NCBI RefSeq assembly: GCF_029894335.1
Contig: NZ_JARXZC010000038.1
Coordinates: 1 to 64,000 of the forward strand
Length of the DNA: 64,000 nucleotides
Direction of reading: 5' to 3'
DNA from: Kitasatospora sp. MAP5-34
Lineage (GTDB): Bacteria; Actinomycetota; Actinomycetes; Streptomycetales; Streptomycetaceae
Shown here: positions 7,613 through 15,369 of the stretch, piece by piece
How the letters are laid out: each line of letters opens with the position of its first letter
How positions within the stretch are numbered: position 1 is the stretch's first letter
The notes under the pieces: model-generated
Database searches by the model: none
What the model was told of the DNA's origin: nothing
Seen by the model: the letters and a program-made list of their open reading frames with translations, nothing else
Translations under genes and position numbers: made by a program

Positions 7613-8119
7613 TCAGCCGCCCTCGGCGAGCCGGGTGGCGTGCTCGTGCTGCTGGCGGGTGGCGAAGCGCAGGAACTCGGTCATCCGGGCCAGCGTCGGG
7701 ACGTCCAGTCCGCGCAGGTACTCGGCGCCCTCCTGGGCGATGGGGGCGAAGATCTCGGCGACCATCGCGTAGCCCTTCTCGGTCGGCTCGACGGTCACCC
7801 GGCGCCGGTCGGCGGTGTCCCGGGTGCGGGCCGCGAAACCGGACCGCTCCAGCCGGTCGATGGCCGTCGTCACGCCGCCGGTGGTCAGACCGGCCGCGGC
7901 CGCCAGCTCGCCGGGGCTCATCGGGGTGGGGCTGAAGAGCAGCTCCAGGCAGCGCAGGTCGGTGCGGTTGAGCCCCAGCCGGTCCGCGACGCGCTGGTCC
8001 AGGGTGTCGCTGGAGCGCTGGAACTCCTGCATGACGTGCCCGAACTCCTCGATCAACTCCTCACGGGCGTCGGTCACCTGCTGCTCCTCGTGCTGCTTGT
8101 TGCGCTGCTGCGCTGCCAC
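7613..8119 (-). CDS. MarR-family transcriptional regulator
   Basis: A 168-residue winged-helix regulator. The DNA-binding core is LGLNRTDLRCLELLF then MSPGELAAAAGLTTGGVTTAIDRLE, followed by the wing residues DTADRRRVTVEPTEKG. It is divergent from the beta-rich protein and FAD monooxygenase, and the shared 137-bp spacer holds repeated TTCTAGCG and CTAGA..TCTAG sites that are good operator candidates. It probably represses that operon until a phenolic ligand binds, which is typical for the family. The start is GTG. Confidence 0.88.
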   Translation of the reverse strand: MAAQQRNKQHEEQQVTDAREELIEEFGHVMQEFQRSSDTLDQRVADRLGLNRTDLRCLELLFSPTPMSPGELAAAAGLTTGGVTTAIDRLERSGFAARTRDTADRRRVTVEPTEKGYAMVAEIFAPIAQEGAEYLRGLDVPTLARMTEFLRFATRQQHEHATRLAEGG

Positions 8120-8143
8120 GGCGGGTCCCCTCCAGGATTTGTC

Positions 8144-8236
8144 TTGACATTCTAGCGAACTCGGTCGTACCTTAATCCCAGGGAAGCCGCTAGAGAATCT
8201 AGGGGCTAGATCACCTACTTAATCGAACTTCTAGCG
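8144..8236 (+). promoter_or_regulatory. promoter and probable MarR operators
   Basis: TTGACA at 8144-8149 and TACCTT at 8168-8173 are spaced by 18 bp, an unusually good sigma-70-type promoter pointing at the gene at 8257. TTCTAGCG occurs at 8150-8157 and again at 8229-8236. The palindrome CTAGAGAATCTAG lies at 8190-8202, with another CTAG just after it. The arrangement fits a MarR dimer controlling both directions. Confidence 0.6.
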
Positions 8237-8256
8237 TCCGGTCGAAGGAGCCCCCC

Positions 8257-8862
8257 ATGACCAGCCTCTCCAAGGCCAGCCTCCCCAAGGCCGCCGCCCG
8301 CCTGGTGTTCGTCCCGCAGGTCCACCACCTCACCCTCGACGTCGACGCCACCCTGGAGACCCTCTACACGACCCGCTTCGACGGGCCGGCCTCCCGGATC
8401 ACCGACGAGGGCGACGGGACCGTCACCATCACCCGGCGCGGCGCGATGCACCCCTTCGACCTGGCACGCCGCAGCGCACACGTCACCCTCAGCCCCGACG
8501 CCGCCTGGGACATCGAGATCCGCGGCGTCGCCACCCACGTACAGGCCGACCTGACCGGCCTCCCACTGCGCTCCATCACCATCACCGGCGGCATGAGCGA
8601 CGTCCGGATCGTCCTCCCGCACACCGACCACGTCGTCCCCGTCCACTTCGCCAGCGGCGTCCGCAAGACCACCCTGCTGCGCCCGGTCTCCACCCGCGCC
8701 ACCCTGCGCGGCGACCGGGGCTTCACCAGCCTCTCGCTGGACGGACGTTGGGTCGGCACCCTGGTCGAGGCCGACTGGCAGAGCGCCGAGCCCCCCGAGA
8801 CGACACCCGGCTGCTACGACATCACCCTCGCCTCCGGCAGCAACCACCTGACCATCGCCTGA
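8257..8862 (+). CDS. beta-strand-rich protein of unknown function
   Basis: A 201-residue protein with an ATG start and a good GAAGGAG site. It has no signal peptide or membrane segment. The sequence alternates short hydrophobic strands and turns (DIEIRGVATHVQADL, SITITGGMSDVRIVL, HLTIA), like DUF4097-type beta-repeat proteins, but no catalytic motif is visible. It is first in a probable two-gene operon with the FAD monooxygenase 47 bp downstream, under the MarR-controlled promoter. It could bind the substrate or act as a scaffold or sensor in the same pathway; that is inference. Confidence 0.7.
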   Translation: MTSLSKASLPKAAARLVFVPQVHHLTLDVDATLETLYTTRFDGPASRITDEGDGTVTITRRGAMHPFDLARRSAHVTLSPDAAWDIEIRGVATHVQADLTGLPLRSITITGGMSDVRIVLPHTDHVVPVHFASGVRKTTLLRPVSTRATLRGDRGFTSLSLDGRWVGTLVEADWQSAEPPETTPGCYDITLASGSNHLTIA

Positions 8863-8909
8863 CCCGCCCAACCCCCATGCACCGCACACTCGAACAGGAG
8901 AGTCCTCCT

Positions 8910-10271
8910 ATGTCCAACGCCCCTCTGCACGTCCTGGTCATCGGCGCCGGCTTCGGCGGCCTGACGCTCGCTCACGGCCTGCGCCGCGCCGGAGTCTCCG
9001 TCGCGGTCTACGAGAAGCACCGCAGCCGCACCGACGGACTGTTCGGCTACCGGGTCGGCATCGACCCCACCGGGAACCGGGCCCTCAAGGAGTGCCTGCC
9101 GCCGCAGCTCTTCGACACCTTCCTGGCGACCTGCGCCCGCACCCCGATGTACTTCAACGTCCTGACGGAGAAGAAGAAGAAGACGGCGGCCGTCCCGCTG
9201 CGCGGCGACGCCGACCTGATCAACTCCGAGCGCTCGGTCTCCCGGCAGACGCTGCGGCAGGTGCTGCTGACAGGCCTGGAGGACGCGGTCCACTTCGGCA
9301 AGCAGTTCACCCACTACGAGCAGCGCGCGGACGGCACGGTGGAGGCGTTCTTCGCCGACGGCAGCTCGGCCACCGGTGACGTCCTGGTCGCGGCGGACGG
9401 CGCGCACTCGGCGGTCCGGGCCCAGTACCTCCCGCACGCCAAGCTCAAGGACGCCGGCATCATCACCATCGGCGCCAAGGTGCCGATGAGCCGCGAGGCG
9501 CTGGCGCTGCTGCCCCGGGAGTCGCAGAAGGGCCTGTCGCTGGTCTTCGCCCCCAAGGGCTTCATGTGCATCTGGCACGTGATGGAGTTCCGCTGGGACG
9601 AGCGCGGCGGGATCAAGGACAGCGCGGCGGGCAACGACGCGGAGCTGCTGCGGTCCTGGCCCGGGCTGCTGTTCGACAACACCCGGGACTACATCTCCTT
9701 CGGCATCTGGGCCTCCACCGACAAGTTCCCCGCCGACGTGATGCAGCTGCGCGGCAAGGCCCTGATCGACCTGGTGCTCAAGCTCACCCCCAACTGGCAC
9801 CCGGACTTCCGCAAGCTGTTCTCGATGGCGGACCCGAGCACACCGTTCCCGCTCAAGATCGCGACGTCCGAGCCGGTGCCGAGCTGGAAGCCCACCAACG
9901 TCACGCTGCTGGGCGACGCCATCCACACCATGACACCCGGCCAGGGCGTGGGCGCCAACACCTCGCTGCGGGATGCCAGCCTGCTCTGCCGGGCGCTGGC
10001 CTCCGCGCAGAACGGCACCAAGGACCTGATCGGCGCGATCGGCGCCTACGAGGCCGAGATGGTCCCCTACGGCTTCGCCCGGGTCAAGGACTCCCTGGCG
10101 GAGAACGGCACCTCCGGTGACGACCCGCTGCACAAGCCGGTGATCGGCCGGGCCGTCCTGGCCGGCGCCCGGACCTACTTCAAGGCCATCGACAAGATCC
10201 CGTCGATGCAGCGCAAGTTCCTGGACGACCTCTACACCTACCGCGGCGCCGAGGACGACACGGCCGCGTAG
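8910..10271 (+). CDS. FAD-dependent monooxygenase
   Basis: A 453-residue group A flavoprotein hydroxylase. The N-terminal dinucleotide motif is VIGAGFGGLTLAHGL and the flavin-binding motif LLGDAIHTMTPGQGVGANT lies near residue 335. These enzymes use NAD(P)H and O2 to hydroxylate or epoxidise aromatic or unsaturated substrates. ATG at 8910 is chosen over upstream in-frame starts because it follows a purine-rich site and starts exactly at the FAD motif. It is a close paralogue of the monooxygenase at 39447-40799: both share the tract LFDTFLATCAR and a similar length and ending. A perfect hairpin follows the stop codon. Confidence 0.92.
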   Translation: MSNAPLHVLVIGAGFGGLTLAHGLRRAGVSVAVYEKHRSRTDGLFGYRVGIDPTGNRALKECLPPQLFDTFLATCARTPMYFNVLTEKKKKTAAVPLRGDADLINSERSVSRQTLRQVLLTGLEDAVHFGKQFTHYEQRADGTVEAFFADGSSATGDVLVAADGAHSAVRAQYLPHAKLKDAGIITIGAKVPMSREALALLPRESQKGLSLVFAPKGFMCIWHVMEFRWDERGGIKDSAAGNDAELLRSWPGLLFDNTRDYISFGIWASTDKFPADVMQLRGKALIDLVLKLTPNWHPDFRKLFSMADPSTPFPLKIATSEPVPSWKPTNVTLLGDAIHTMTPGQGVGANTSLRDASLLCRALASAQNGTKDLIGAIGAYEAEMVPYGFARVKDSLAENGTSGDDPLHKPVIGRAVLAGARTYFKAIDKIPSMQRKFLDDLYTYRGAEDDTAA

Positions 10272-10304
10272 CGGCGGCACACCAACACCGACACCGCCGA
10301 GGAC

Positions 10305-10337
10305 GGGCGGGGCAGGCCGAACCGGCCTGCCCCGCCC
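10305..10337 (+). terminator. perfect 15-bp hairpin terminator
   Basis: GGGCGGGGCAGGCCG and CGGCCTGCCCCGCCC pair with an AAC loop, 34 bp after the FAD monooxygenase stop codon. It marks the end of that operon. Confidence 0.75.
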
Positions 10338-10440
10338 GCCGCTGTGCGGTGACCGCACCAGCCCGGGGGCCCTGTCCCTTTCGTCAAGCGGCTCATCCGC
10401 CGACCTGTCGCCGCCCACGCATCACCGCCCTGATCGGCGG

Positions 10441-11289
10441 TCAGTCCGCGTCGGCTGCTGCCTTCCACATGGACCGGAGTTGCGCGTCGATGTCGCCGGC
10501 CTGGCGAAGACCCGCCTGGTAGGCCGGTACCCAGGCCGCCAAGTCGCCCGGGTCCGAACCGAAAGCGCGCACCGAGGCCGGATCGGGGCCGATGGTCACC
10601 ACGGCGTCGGCCCCCACGGCCGCCAGCTGCTGGTCGAGTGGCTCGCGGGGAAACAGGTGGGCCATCGGCTCGACCACGACCAGCGTGCGGGCTCCGGCGG
10701 CGAGATCGGCGTTGGGGCCCGCTCGCAGCGCACCGTCCATGTACCGCCGGCCGTCGATGGCAACGGGCGGCGCGGCCCCGGGGAAGGCGCTGCTCGCCGC
10801 CACCGCGTGCACCAACGGCACGCCGCTGTCGCGGTCCCACACCACGGGCTCACCGGTGGTCGCGTCCACGGCGGTGATCAGCAGTCGCCGCTCCGGCCAC
10901 GCGTCCGCACCGATCAGGGCGGCGCGCCCCGCGATCAGCGCCTCATCGGCCCGCGGATCGGTGCTGTCGAGCGCGAGCCGGCCGACGCGGCGCCTGGCCT
11001 CGCCGGGTTCCAGGCTGCGGTCGCCGAGCACGGCGAACACCGCGCCCGTCCGCGCGGGGTCCGCCTTGAGCCGGTGGGCGGCCGGGCGATCCGAAGTCGC
11101 GAGCCGCCCCGGGTCCTGGCCGGTGGCGAGTAGCGCGCCGACGATCGCGCCGGACGACGTGCCGACGGTCAGGTCGGCCTCGCCCAGATCCACGCCATCG
11201 CGGTGCAACCCGTAGGCCAGCCCTGCCATCCACGCCGTGCCGACGTGACCCCCGGGGCCCAGGACGAGTGCCCGGTCGAAGGTGTACAT
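10441..11289 (-). CDS. patatin-like phospholipase
   Basis: A 282-residue patatin-fold lipid hydrolase. The oxyanion-hole glycine motif is GPGGHVGTAWMAG (about 12-24), the nucleophile elbow is GTSSG and the catalytic Asp lies in YMDGALR. The Ser-Asp dyad is therefore complete. No signal peptide is present, so the protein should be cytoplasmic and act on lipid acyl esters. It is divergent from a TetR regulator across 85 bp that contain inverted elements around 11300-11340, so that regulator probably controls it. Confidence 0.87.
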   Translation of the reverse strand: MYTFDRALVLGPGGHVGTAWMAGLAYGLHRDGVDLGEADLTVGTSSGAIVGALLATGQDPGRLATSDRPAAHRLKADPARTGAVFAVLGDRSLEPGEARRRVGRLALDSTDPRADEALIAGRAALIGADAWPERRLLITAVDATTGEPVVWDRDSGVPLVHAVAASSAFPGAAPPVAIDGRRYMDGALRAGPNADLAAGARTLVVVEPMAHLFPREPLDQQLAAVGADAVVTIGPDPASVRAFGSDPGDLAAWVPAYQAGLRQAGDIDAQLRSMWKAAADAD

Positions 11290-11374
11290 GCTGGTCTCCC
11301 CTCGTTAGTGAAACAGTCGTACCATATACTCGCTGACGCTGTCTCAATTCCGAGCCGCTGAGAGGAGAACCACC

Positions 11375-12025
11375 ATGGGGCGACCCGCAGATCCCGCCCG
11401 GCGCGAGCGCACACTGGCGCGGGCGACCGACTACGTGCTGGCGCACGGCCTGGCCGGGCTGAGCCTGCGACCCCTGGCCGCGGCCCTCGACACCAGCCCA
11501 CGGATGCTGCTCTACGACTTCGGCAGCAAACAGGAGTTGGTCGCGGCGGTCCTCGCTGAAGCCCGCCGCCGGGGTGCGGTGCGCCTGACCGAACACCTTC
11601 CGGCGCAGACGGGCTCCGTGCAGGAGCGACTGCGTGGCATCTGGGCGTGGATGAGCGCAGACGAACGTGCGCCGTTCGTCCGGCTGTTCTTCGAGGTGCA
11701 CGCCGACGGCCTGGTCCACCCCGAGAACTACCCCGACCAGGGGCAGGCGATCACCGACTGGTTCGACACTCTCGGCGCCACCTTCCGCGACGTCTCCACC
11801 GGTCCTGACGACACCGTCACGCCCACGTTGGTCATGGCCGTCGTCCGGGGCCTGCTGTTCGATCTCACCACCACCGGCGCCCGCCACCGCACCGATCGTG
11901 CGCTGGACCGCTTCGCTGAACTCCTCCACCGCAGCGCGGACGAGCCCGACGCCCACCCCCACCCCGGCCGGCAGGTCGTCGTCACCCGCGCCCAGCCGCA
12001 CCGGGGCAACGACCGGCCGAACTGA
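11375..12025 (+). CDS. TetR-family transcriptional regulator
   Basis: A 216-residue regulator. The N-terminal helix-turn-helix (about 10-55) reads ALDTSPRMLLYDFGSKQELV, with the typical Y-x-F-x-S/G-K-x-E-L end of the HTH. A helical ligand-binding domain follows. The start follows GAGAGGAG. It is divergent from the patatin gene and likely represses it and itself. The last 30 residues are Pro/His/Arg-rich and probably disordered. Confidence 0.88.
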   Translation: MGRPADPARRERTLARATDYVLAHGLAGLSLRPLAAALDTSPRMLLYDFGSKQELVAAVLAEARRRGAVRLTEHLPAQTGSVQERLRGIWAWMSADERAPFVRLFFEVHADGLVHPENYPDQGQAITDWFDTLGATFRDVSTGPDDTVTPTLVMAVVRGLLFDLTTTGARHRTDRALDRFAELLHRSADEPDAHPHPGRQVVVTRAQPHRGNDRPN

Positions 12026-12042
12026 CGAGCGGGCTCTTGGCG

Positions 12043-12411
12043 TCAGCCTCTGGTCAGGCAGAAGGGATGCCCGGCAGGGTCGGTGAAGACCCGCCACCTG
12101 TCGCCCCCCGGTTGGTACCCGGGCTTGACCGCGCCCAGCTCCAGGAGCAGGGCCTCACCCTCGTCGAGGTCGTCGACCGCGAAGTCGAGGTGGAATTGCT
12201 GCGGCGCGGCCTGGTCGGGCCAGCGCGGCGCCTGGTAGTCGTCAACCCGTTGGAAGCCGATGAAGAGCCCGTCCTCGCGGGTGAGTCCAGCGAAGTCATC
12301 GTCGGACTCACGGGCGAGCGCGAGCCCGGTGGCCCGCGCATAGAAGCCGGCCAGCGCCTGGGGATCGGGGCAGTCGAGTGTTATCGCCGTCAGCTTCATC
12401 TTCGGGGGCAC
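12043..12411 (-). CDS. VOC-family (glyoxalase/bleomycin-resistance fold) protein
   Basis: A 122-residue single-module pair with beta-alpha-beta-beta-beta units: KLTAITLDCPDPQALAGFY, LFIGFQRV and the second half ending FTDPAGHPFCL. The D-P-x-G-x-x-F/x-x-L ending is the hallmark of this fold. Family members bind metal or aromatic ligands and range from dioxygenases to resistance proteins. It is convergent with the TetR gene and has no operon partner, so no substrate can be named. Confidence 0.8.
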   Translation of the reverse strand: MPPKMKLTAITLDCPDPQALAGFYARATGLALARESDDDFAGLTREDGLFIGFQRVDDYQAPRWPDQAAPQQFHLDFAVDDLDEGEALLLELGAVKPGYQPGGDRWRVFTDPAGHPFCLTRG

Positions 12412-12793
12412 GGCAACTCCGTCTCGGCATAACGCTCACGGGCACAGGTCGCGTCCCACCGTACTGACCGGGCTGCAGACTTGGCGACCCGGCTCCGCGT
12501 CAACGCCGAACCGCAGCGCAGCTACGACGCCGGGGAACAACCGATCCAGCGAAGCGCGGCCGACGTTGTGCACTTGCCACAGCCGCACCGGCTCCGCGCC
12601 AGTGGTCCGGTGGTGACTGAGCGTCAGGGATGGCACGGTCGCGCGTTTCCAGGACGTACTGGCGGGGCTGGCGCAATCCGGCTGCGGTCGCCATGATGGG
12701 GAGCGAGGGAACCTCCCCGGGGGCCGTCGACGCGGAACGTCGAAGCCGGGCCCGCGCCTACACGCGTGGGGGCCCGGGGAATGGATCCCTCCC
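12412..12793. other. 382-bp stretch without a recognisable gene
   Basis: Open frames exist on both strands but none has a ribosome-binding site together with convincing codon bias or a known motif. A GC-rich inverted repeat around GGGCCCGCGCC...GGGGCCC lies just before the small gene at 12794. I see no other feature. Confidence 0.4.
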
Positions 12794-13078
12794 ATGGACA
12801 CGATCCTCCTCACCGTAGACGCCGTACTCGGTGTTCTCGGCTCTGCCCTGTCCCTGTCGGTGGAGATTGTCCGGGCGCGACGGCGTGCCCCCGCTCAGCA
12901 GCCCAACTGCCCCCAGGGGCAAGCGCAGTTGCCAGGCCGGGGCGACGACGTGGACCCCCGCCTGCCCGGACAGCACCGCGACGCCGAACGCCTCGTCCGC
13001 GACCCCGCCACCCACACCGTCTGGTACACCGGCGACCACTGCACCGACTTCCAGCAGATCTCCTCCGGCTGCTCCTGA
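12794..13078 (+). CDS. small membrane-anchored protein, unknown
   Basis: A 94-residue protein with a hydrophobic N-terminal helix (ILLTVDAVLGVLGSALSLS, about 3-22). Basic residues (RARRRA) and a Gln/Pro-rich linker follow, and then a cysteine-containing end, YTGDHCTDFQQISSGC. Strong GC3 bias supports real coding. The layout suggests a single anchored segment with the C-terminal part in the cytoplasm. I do not recognise a family, and there are no operon partners. Confidence 0.5.
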   Translation: MDTILLTVDAVLGVLGSALSLSVEIVRARRRAPAQQPNCPQGQAQLPGRGDDVDPRLPGQHRDAERLVRDPATHTVWYTGDHCTDFQQISSGCS

Positions 13079-13162
13079 GCCACCGCCGCCACCGGCCGCC
13101 CCGACCCGGCCACCGCCCTCGCCGCCCTGCCGGCGCCCCCGCACCGGCGGCTCCGCAATGTG

Positions 13163-13218
13163 CCGAGCCCCCCGTACCTTCCGTGCCCTCGAGCGGGCGC
13201 GGGTGGTAGGGGGCTCGG
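13163..13218 (-). terminator. hairpin after the DUF397 gene
   Basis: CCGAGCCCCCCGTACC and GGTAGGGGGCTCGG pair with a small bulge around a 26-base loop, just past the end (13234) of the leftward regulator/DUF397 operon. Confidence 0.55.
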
Positions 13219-13233
13219 TGTACCGGAAAGCCG

Positions 13234-13437
13234 TCAGACGTCGCCGAAGGCGCCGTCGCGGGTGGCTGCGACGAACGACTGCCAGGCAGCGGCGGAGAAG
13301 ACCAGCACGGGCCCGTCAGGGTCCTTGGAGTCGCGGACCGCCCCGGGGTTCGCGTCGTCAACCTCGATGCAGTCTCCACCGTCCGCGTTGCTGTGTGTGC
13401 TCTTCCGCCACTGGCGGACAGTCTCGTCAGGCTGCAT
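13234..13437 (-). CDS. DUF397 protein
   Basis: A 67-residue protein with the family pattern WRKSTHSNADGGDCIEV, VRDSKDPDGPVLVFS and WQSFVAA. DUF397 proteins are encoded next to XRE/DUF5753 regulators throughout streptomycetes and are thought to act as their small partners, in a toxin-antitoxin-like or signalling pair (WhiJ-type systems). Here its start overlaps the end of the upstream regulator by 11 bp, so the two are translationally coupled. Confidence 0.88.
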   Translation of the reverse strand: MQPDETVRQWRKSTHSNADGGDCIEVDDANPGAVRDSKDPDGPVLVFSAAAWQSFVAATRDGAFGDV

Positions 13438-14326
13438 CGCGTTCGTACCCCTCTTGTGCTGCGTTGATCATCGCCACGGAGTCCCCGGGTGACAGAGCTT
13501 GTGCCCTGAGCAAATCGTAAGACTCACGGAGTACCGCGAGTTTCTCCGGCTCGTCCTCAAGCTCTCCTGAGCGGCTTCCCTCAACGTAAGCGACCAAGGA
13601 GCGTTCTGAAGTAGTCAGCAGCGTAAGGGAACCGCCGAACTCGGCATGCTGCCCGGAAGTGAACGGGAGAACCTGAATCGTCAGCGTAAGGGAACCGCCG
13701 AACTCGGCATGCTGCCCGGAAGTGAACGGGAGAACCTGAATCGTCACATGGGACAGGGTGGACATGGTGAGCAGCGCCGCCATCTGGTCGCGCATCACGT
13801 GCGGCCCCCCGATGGTTCTCCGCAGCGCTGTCTCATCCAGGATGAACCAGTACCGACCAGGCGTGACACCGTGCAAGCGCTTCTGCCTGTTGAGTCGTGC
13901 CGTGACCTTGTCGTTCAGTTCCTGGTCGCTGCCATGCGGGTTACCCGTGGCCATCAAAGCCCGCGCATACGACTCGATTTGCAGCAAGCCCGGCACGGCA
14001 GCTGTATAGCTCTCGTGGACGGCGGCGTGTGCCGCCAGTTGCATGAACCGCTTGTATCTGTCCGGGAATTCCTCCTTCCGTGCGAGCGGGTACAGGCGGG
14101 TGAACACACCGTCCGTCCCGAATGCCGAGTCGAGGGCCGCCGACAGCTCCGGAGGTGGCATGGACTCGGCGGTCTCGACGCGCCCCAGCACGCTTTTGCT
14201 GTGGTTCACGATCCCGGCGAGCCGTACAAGGGACATGCCCGCCTGCTCGCGCCTGCTGCGCATCTCGTAGCCGTACAGGTCCCGGGCCGATCGTTCGGGC
14301 TGCAACGGCTTTGGTTCGAACGGCAT
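13427..14326 (-). CDS. XRE/DUF5753 regulator with an internal 21-residue duplication
   Basis: A 299-residue Scr1/WhiJ-type regulator. The N-terminal helix-turn-helix (about 18-70) contains LVRLAGIVNHSKSVLGRVET, and the DUF5753 domain begins near VPGLLQIESYARAL (111-124). Residues 195-215 and 216-236 are identical (TIQVLPFTSGQHAEFGG plus SLTL), because of a perfect in-frame 63-bp duplication. The repeated block covers a core strand of DUF5753, so the fold may be disturbed although the frame is kept. It is the upstream partner of the overlapping DUF397 gene. The divergent spacer holds TGTCCC/GGGACA inverted elements at about 14345-14375. Confidence 0.85.
   Translation of the reverse strand: MPFEPKPLQPERSARDLYGYEMRSRREQAGMSLVRLAGIVNHSKSVLGRVETAESMPPPELSAALDSAFGTDGVFTRLYPLARKEEFPDRYKRFMQLAAHAAVHESYTAAVPGLLQIESYARALMATGNPHGSDQELNDKVTARLNRQKRLHGVTPGRYWFILDETALRRTIGGPHVMRDQMAALLTMSTLSHVTIQVLPFTSGQHAEFGGSLTLTIQVLPFTSGQHAEFGGSLTLLTTSERSLVAYVEGSRSGELEDEPEKLAVLRESYDLLRAQALSPGDSVAMINAAQEGYERDAA
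13619..13744. repeat. perfect 63-bp tandem duplication
   Basis: Positions 13619-13681 and 13682-13744 are identical over all 63 bases, starting CAGCGTAAGGGAACCGCCGA. The unit is a multiple of three and lies inside the XRE/DUF5753 gene. The absence of any difference points to a recent slippage or unequal-crossover event. Confidence 0.95.
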
Positions 14327-14454
14327 TTCGGCGCCTCATCTCGATGTGTCCCACCGTCAGGAACCGGGACATCTCACCTCTCGCCACCGTACTACTCCGC
14401 GCCGATGCTAGGTAGCAGAAAGCGACGATGGCCCATGGGAAGGAGTGCGTAGCA

Positions 14455-14745
14455 GTGACCGGACTGGAGAGCGAGAGGGGGCGGCTGATCAGCCGTCACC
14501 GGACCATGGCGGAGGAGGCGGCCGATGCCCTGATGGCGGCGCTCAGGCTCGCGGACCTGCCGCCGCTGGTGTCACTGTCCCCGGTGTACGCCACGGGGCA
14601 CGAGTACGGCGGGCACGTGGCACTCGGCGGAGCCAACGCCCGGACCGTGATGGCGATCGCGCAGTACATCGCGGAGCACGCCGAGTGCACCGGCCGGATC
14701 ATCCCCGGCGAACTGCTCACCCTGCGCCGGGAGTTGAGCACGTGA
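14455..14745 (+). CDS. small unknown protein, first of a coupled trio
   Basis: A 96-residue predicted protein with an alpha-rich front (SRHRTMAEEAADALMAALRLA) and an end ELLTLRRELST. GTG at 14455 is preferred because GGAAGGAG sits 9-10 bases before it; ATG at 14428 is in frame but would bury that site. It overlaps the next gene by 4 bases. It is divergent from the XRE/DUF5753 regulator, and such small genes often accompany those regulators. No known domain is visible. Confidence 0.6.
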   Translation: MTGLESERGRLISRHRTMAEEAADALMAALRLADLPPLVSLSPVYATGHEYGGHVALGGANARTVMAIAQYIAEHAECTGRIIPGELLTLRRELST

Positions 14746-14963
14746 ATACGACCGTCGGCGGCCCCGAGTACCTGCCGGCCTGGGCGTACCTGCTGGGCGG
14801 CCCCAGGCCGATGGACCGCGACGACCCGGAGTCCGCCGAACGCCCGCCGCTCGACCCGGAAGAGCACGCGGGCAGGCCGCTCGACCCGGAGCAGCGGGAG
14901 CGGCGCGCCGACCTGCTGGCCCGCACCCGCGAGGCCAACCACCTTGCCCGGTACCCCTGGTGA
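14742..14963 (+). CDS. small unknown protein, second of the trio
   Basis: A 73-residue acidic/basic protein starting at a GTG that overlaps the previous stop (GTGA). It is Pro/Glu/Arg-rich (RPPLDPEEHAGRPLDPEQRE) with a final ANHLARYPW. The position, 4-base overlaps on both sides and GC3 bias support expression. The function is unknown. Confidence 0.5.
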   Translation: MNTTVGGPEYLPAWAYLLGGPRPMDRDDPESAERPPLDPEEHAGRPLDPEQRERRADLLARTREANHLARYPW

Positions 14964-15151
14964 CCAGGGCCGACGCCTCAGGGACACCCCTGCGGATCCG
15001 TCTGCGCAGGCCACGGTACCTGGCGGTGGTCGAGCGCGCTGCCGAAGTGCGCCGTGTCGGCAAGGCGCGGCTGGACGACGCGCTGTTCAACGTTGTCCGG
15101 GAAGCGCTCCCGGAGCGCTCGCCTACGAGATTGCGGAAGCGGCACAGCTGA
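14960..15151 (+). CDS. small basic protein, third of the trio
   Basis: A 63-residue, strongly basic protein. It starts at a GTG overlapping the previous stop by 4 bases, with helical sequence YLAVVERAAEVRRVGKARLD near the middle. It could be a truncated gene, since a 218-bp gap with no feature follows before the radical SAM gene. No family is recognised. Confidence 0.35.
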   Translation: MTRADASGTPLRIRLRRPRYLAVVERAAEVRRVGKARLDDALFNVVREALPERSPTRLRKRHS

Positions 15152-15369
15152 GCCCCGCCCCGATCGGGGCGACCAGAGACCGCGCTCCCCACGGCCCCGC
15201 AATCGGCCGGAGTAGCGCCCGGGCGGCTTGCTGGACAGCCCCTGCAGAGTGCGACGCGTCCGAGGCCCCGACTGGTCGTCGTCCTCAGTGGCTTCTCGCT
15301 GTCCGGATGCCCGGTCACGCCCTCGTGCGGCCCTCTCATGCACTGCCACCTCGCAGAGATGAGGAACGA

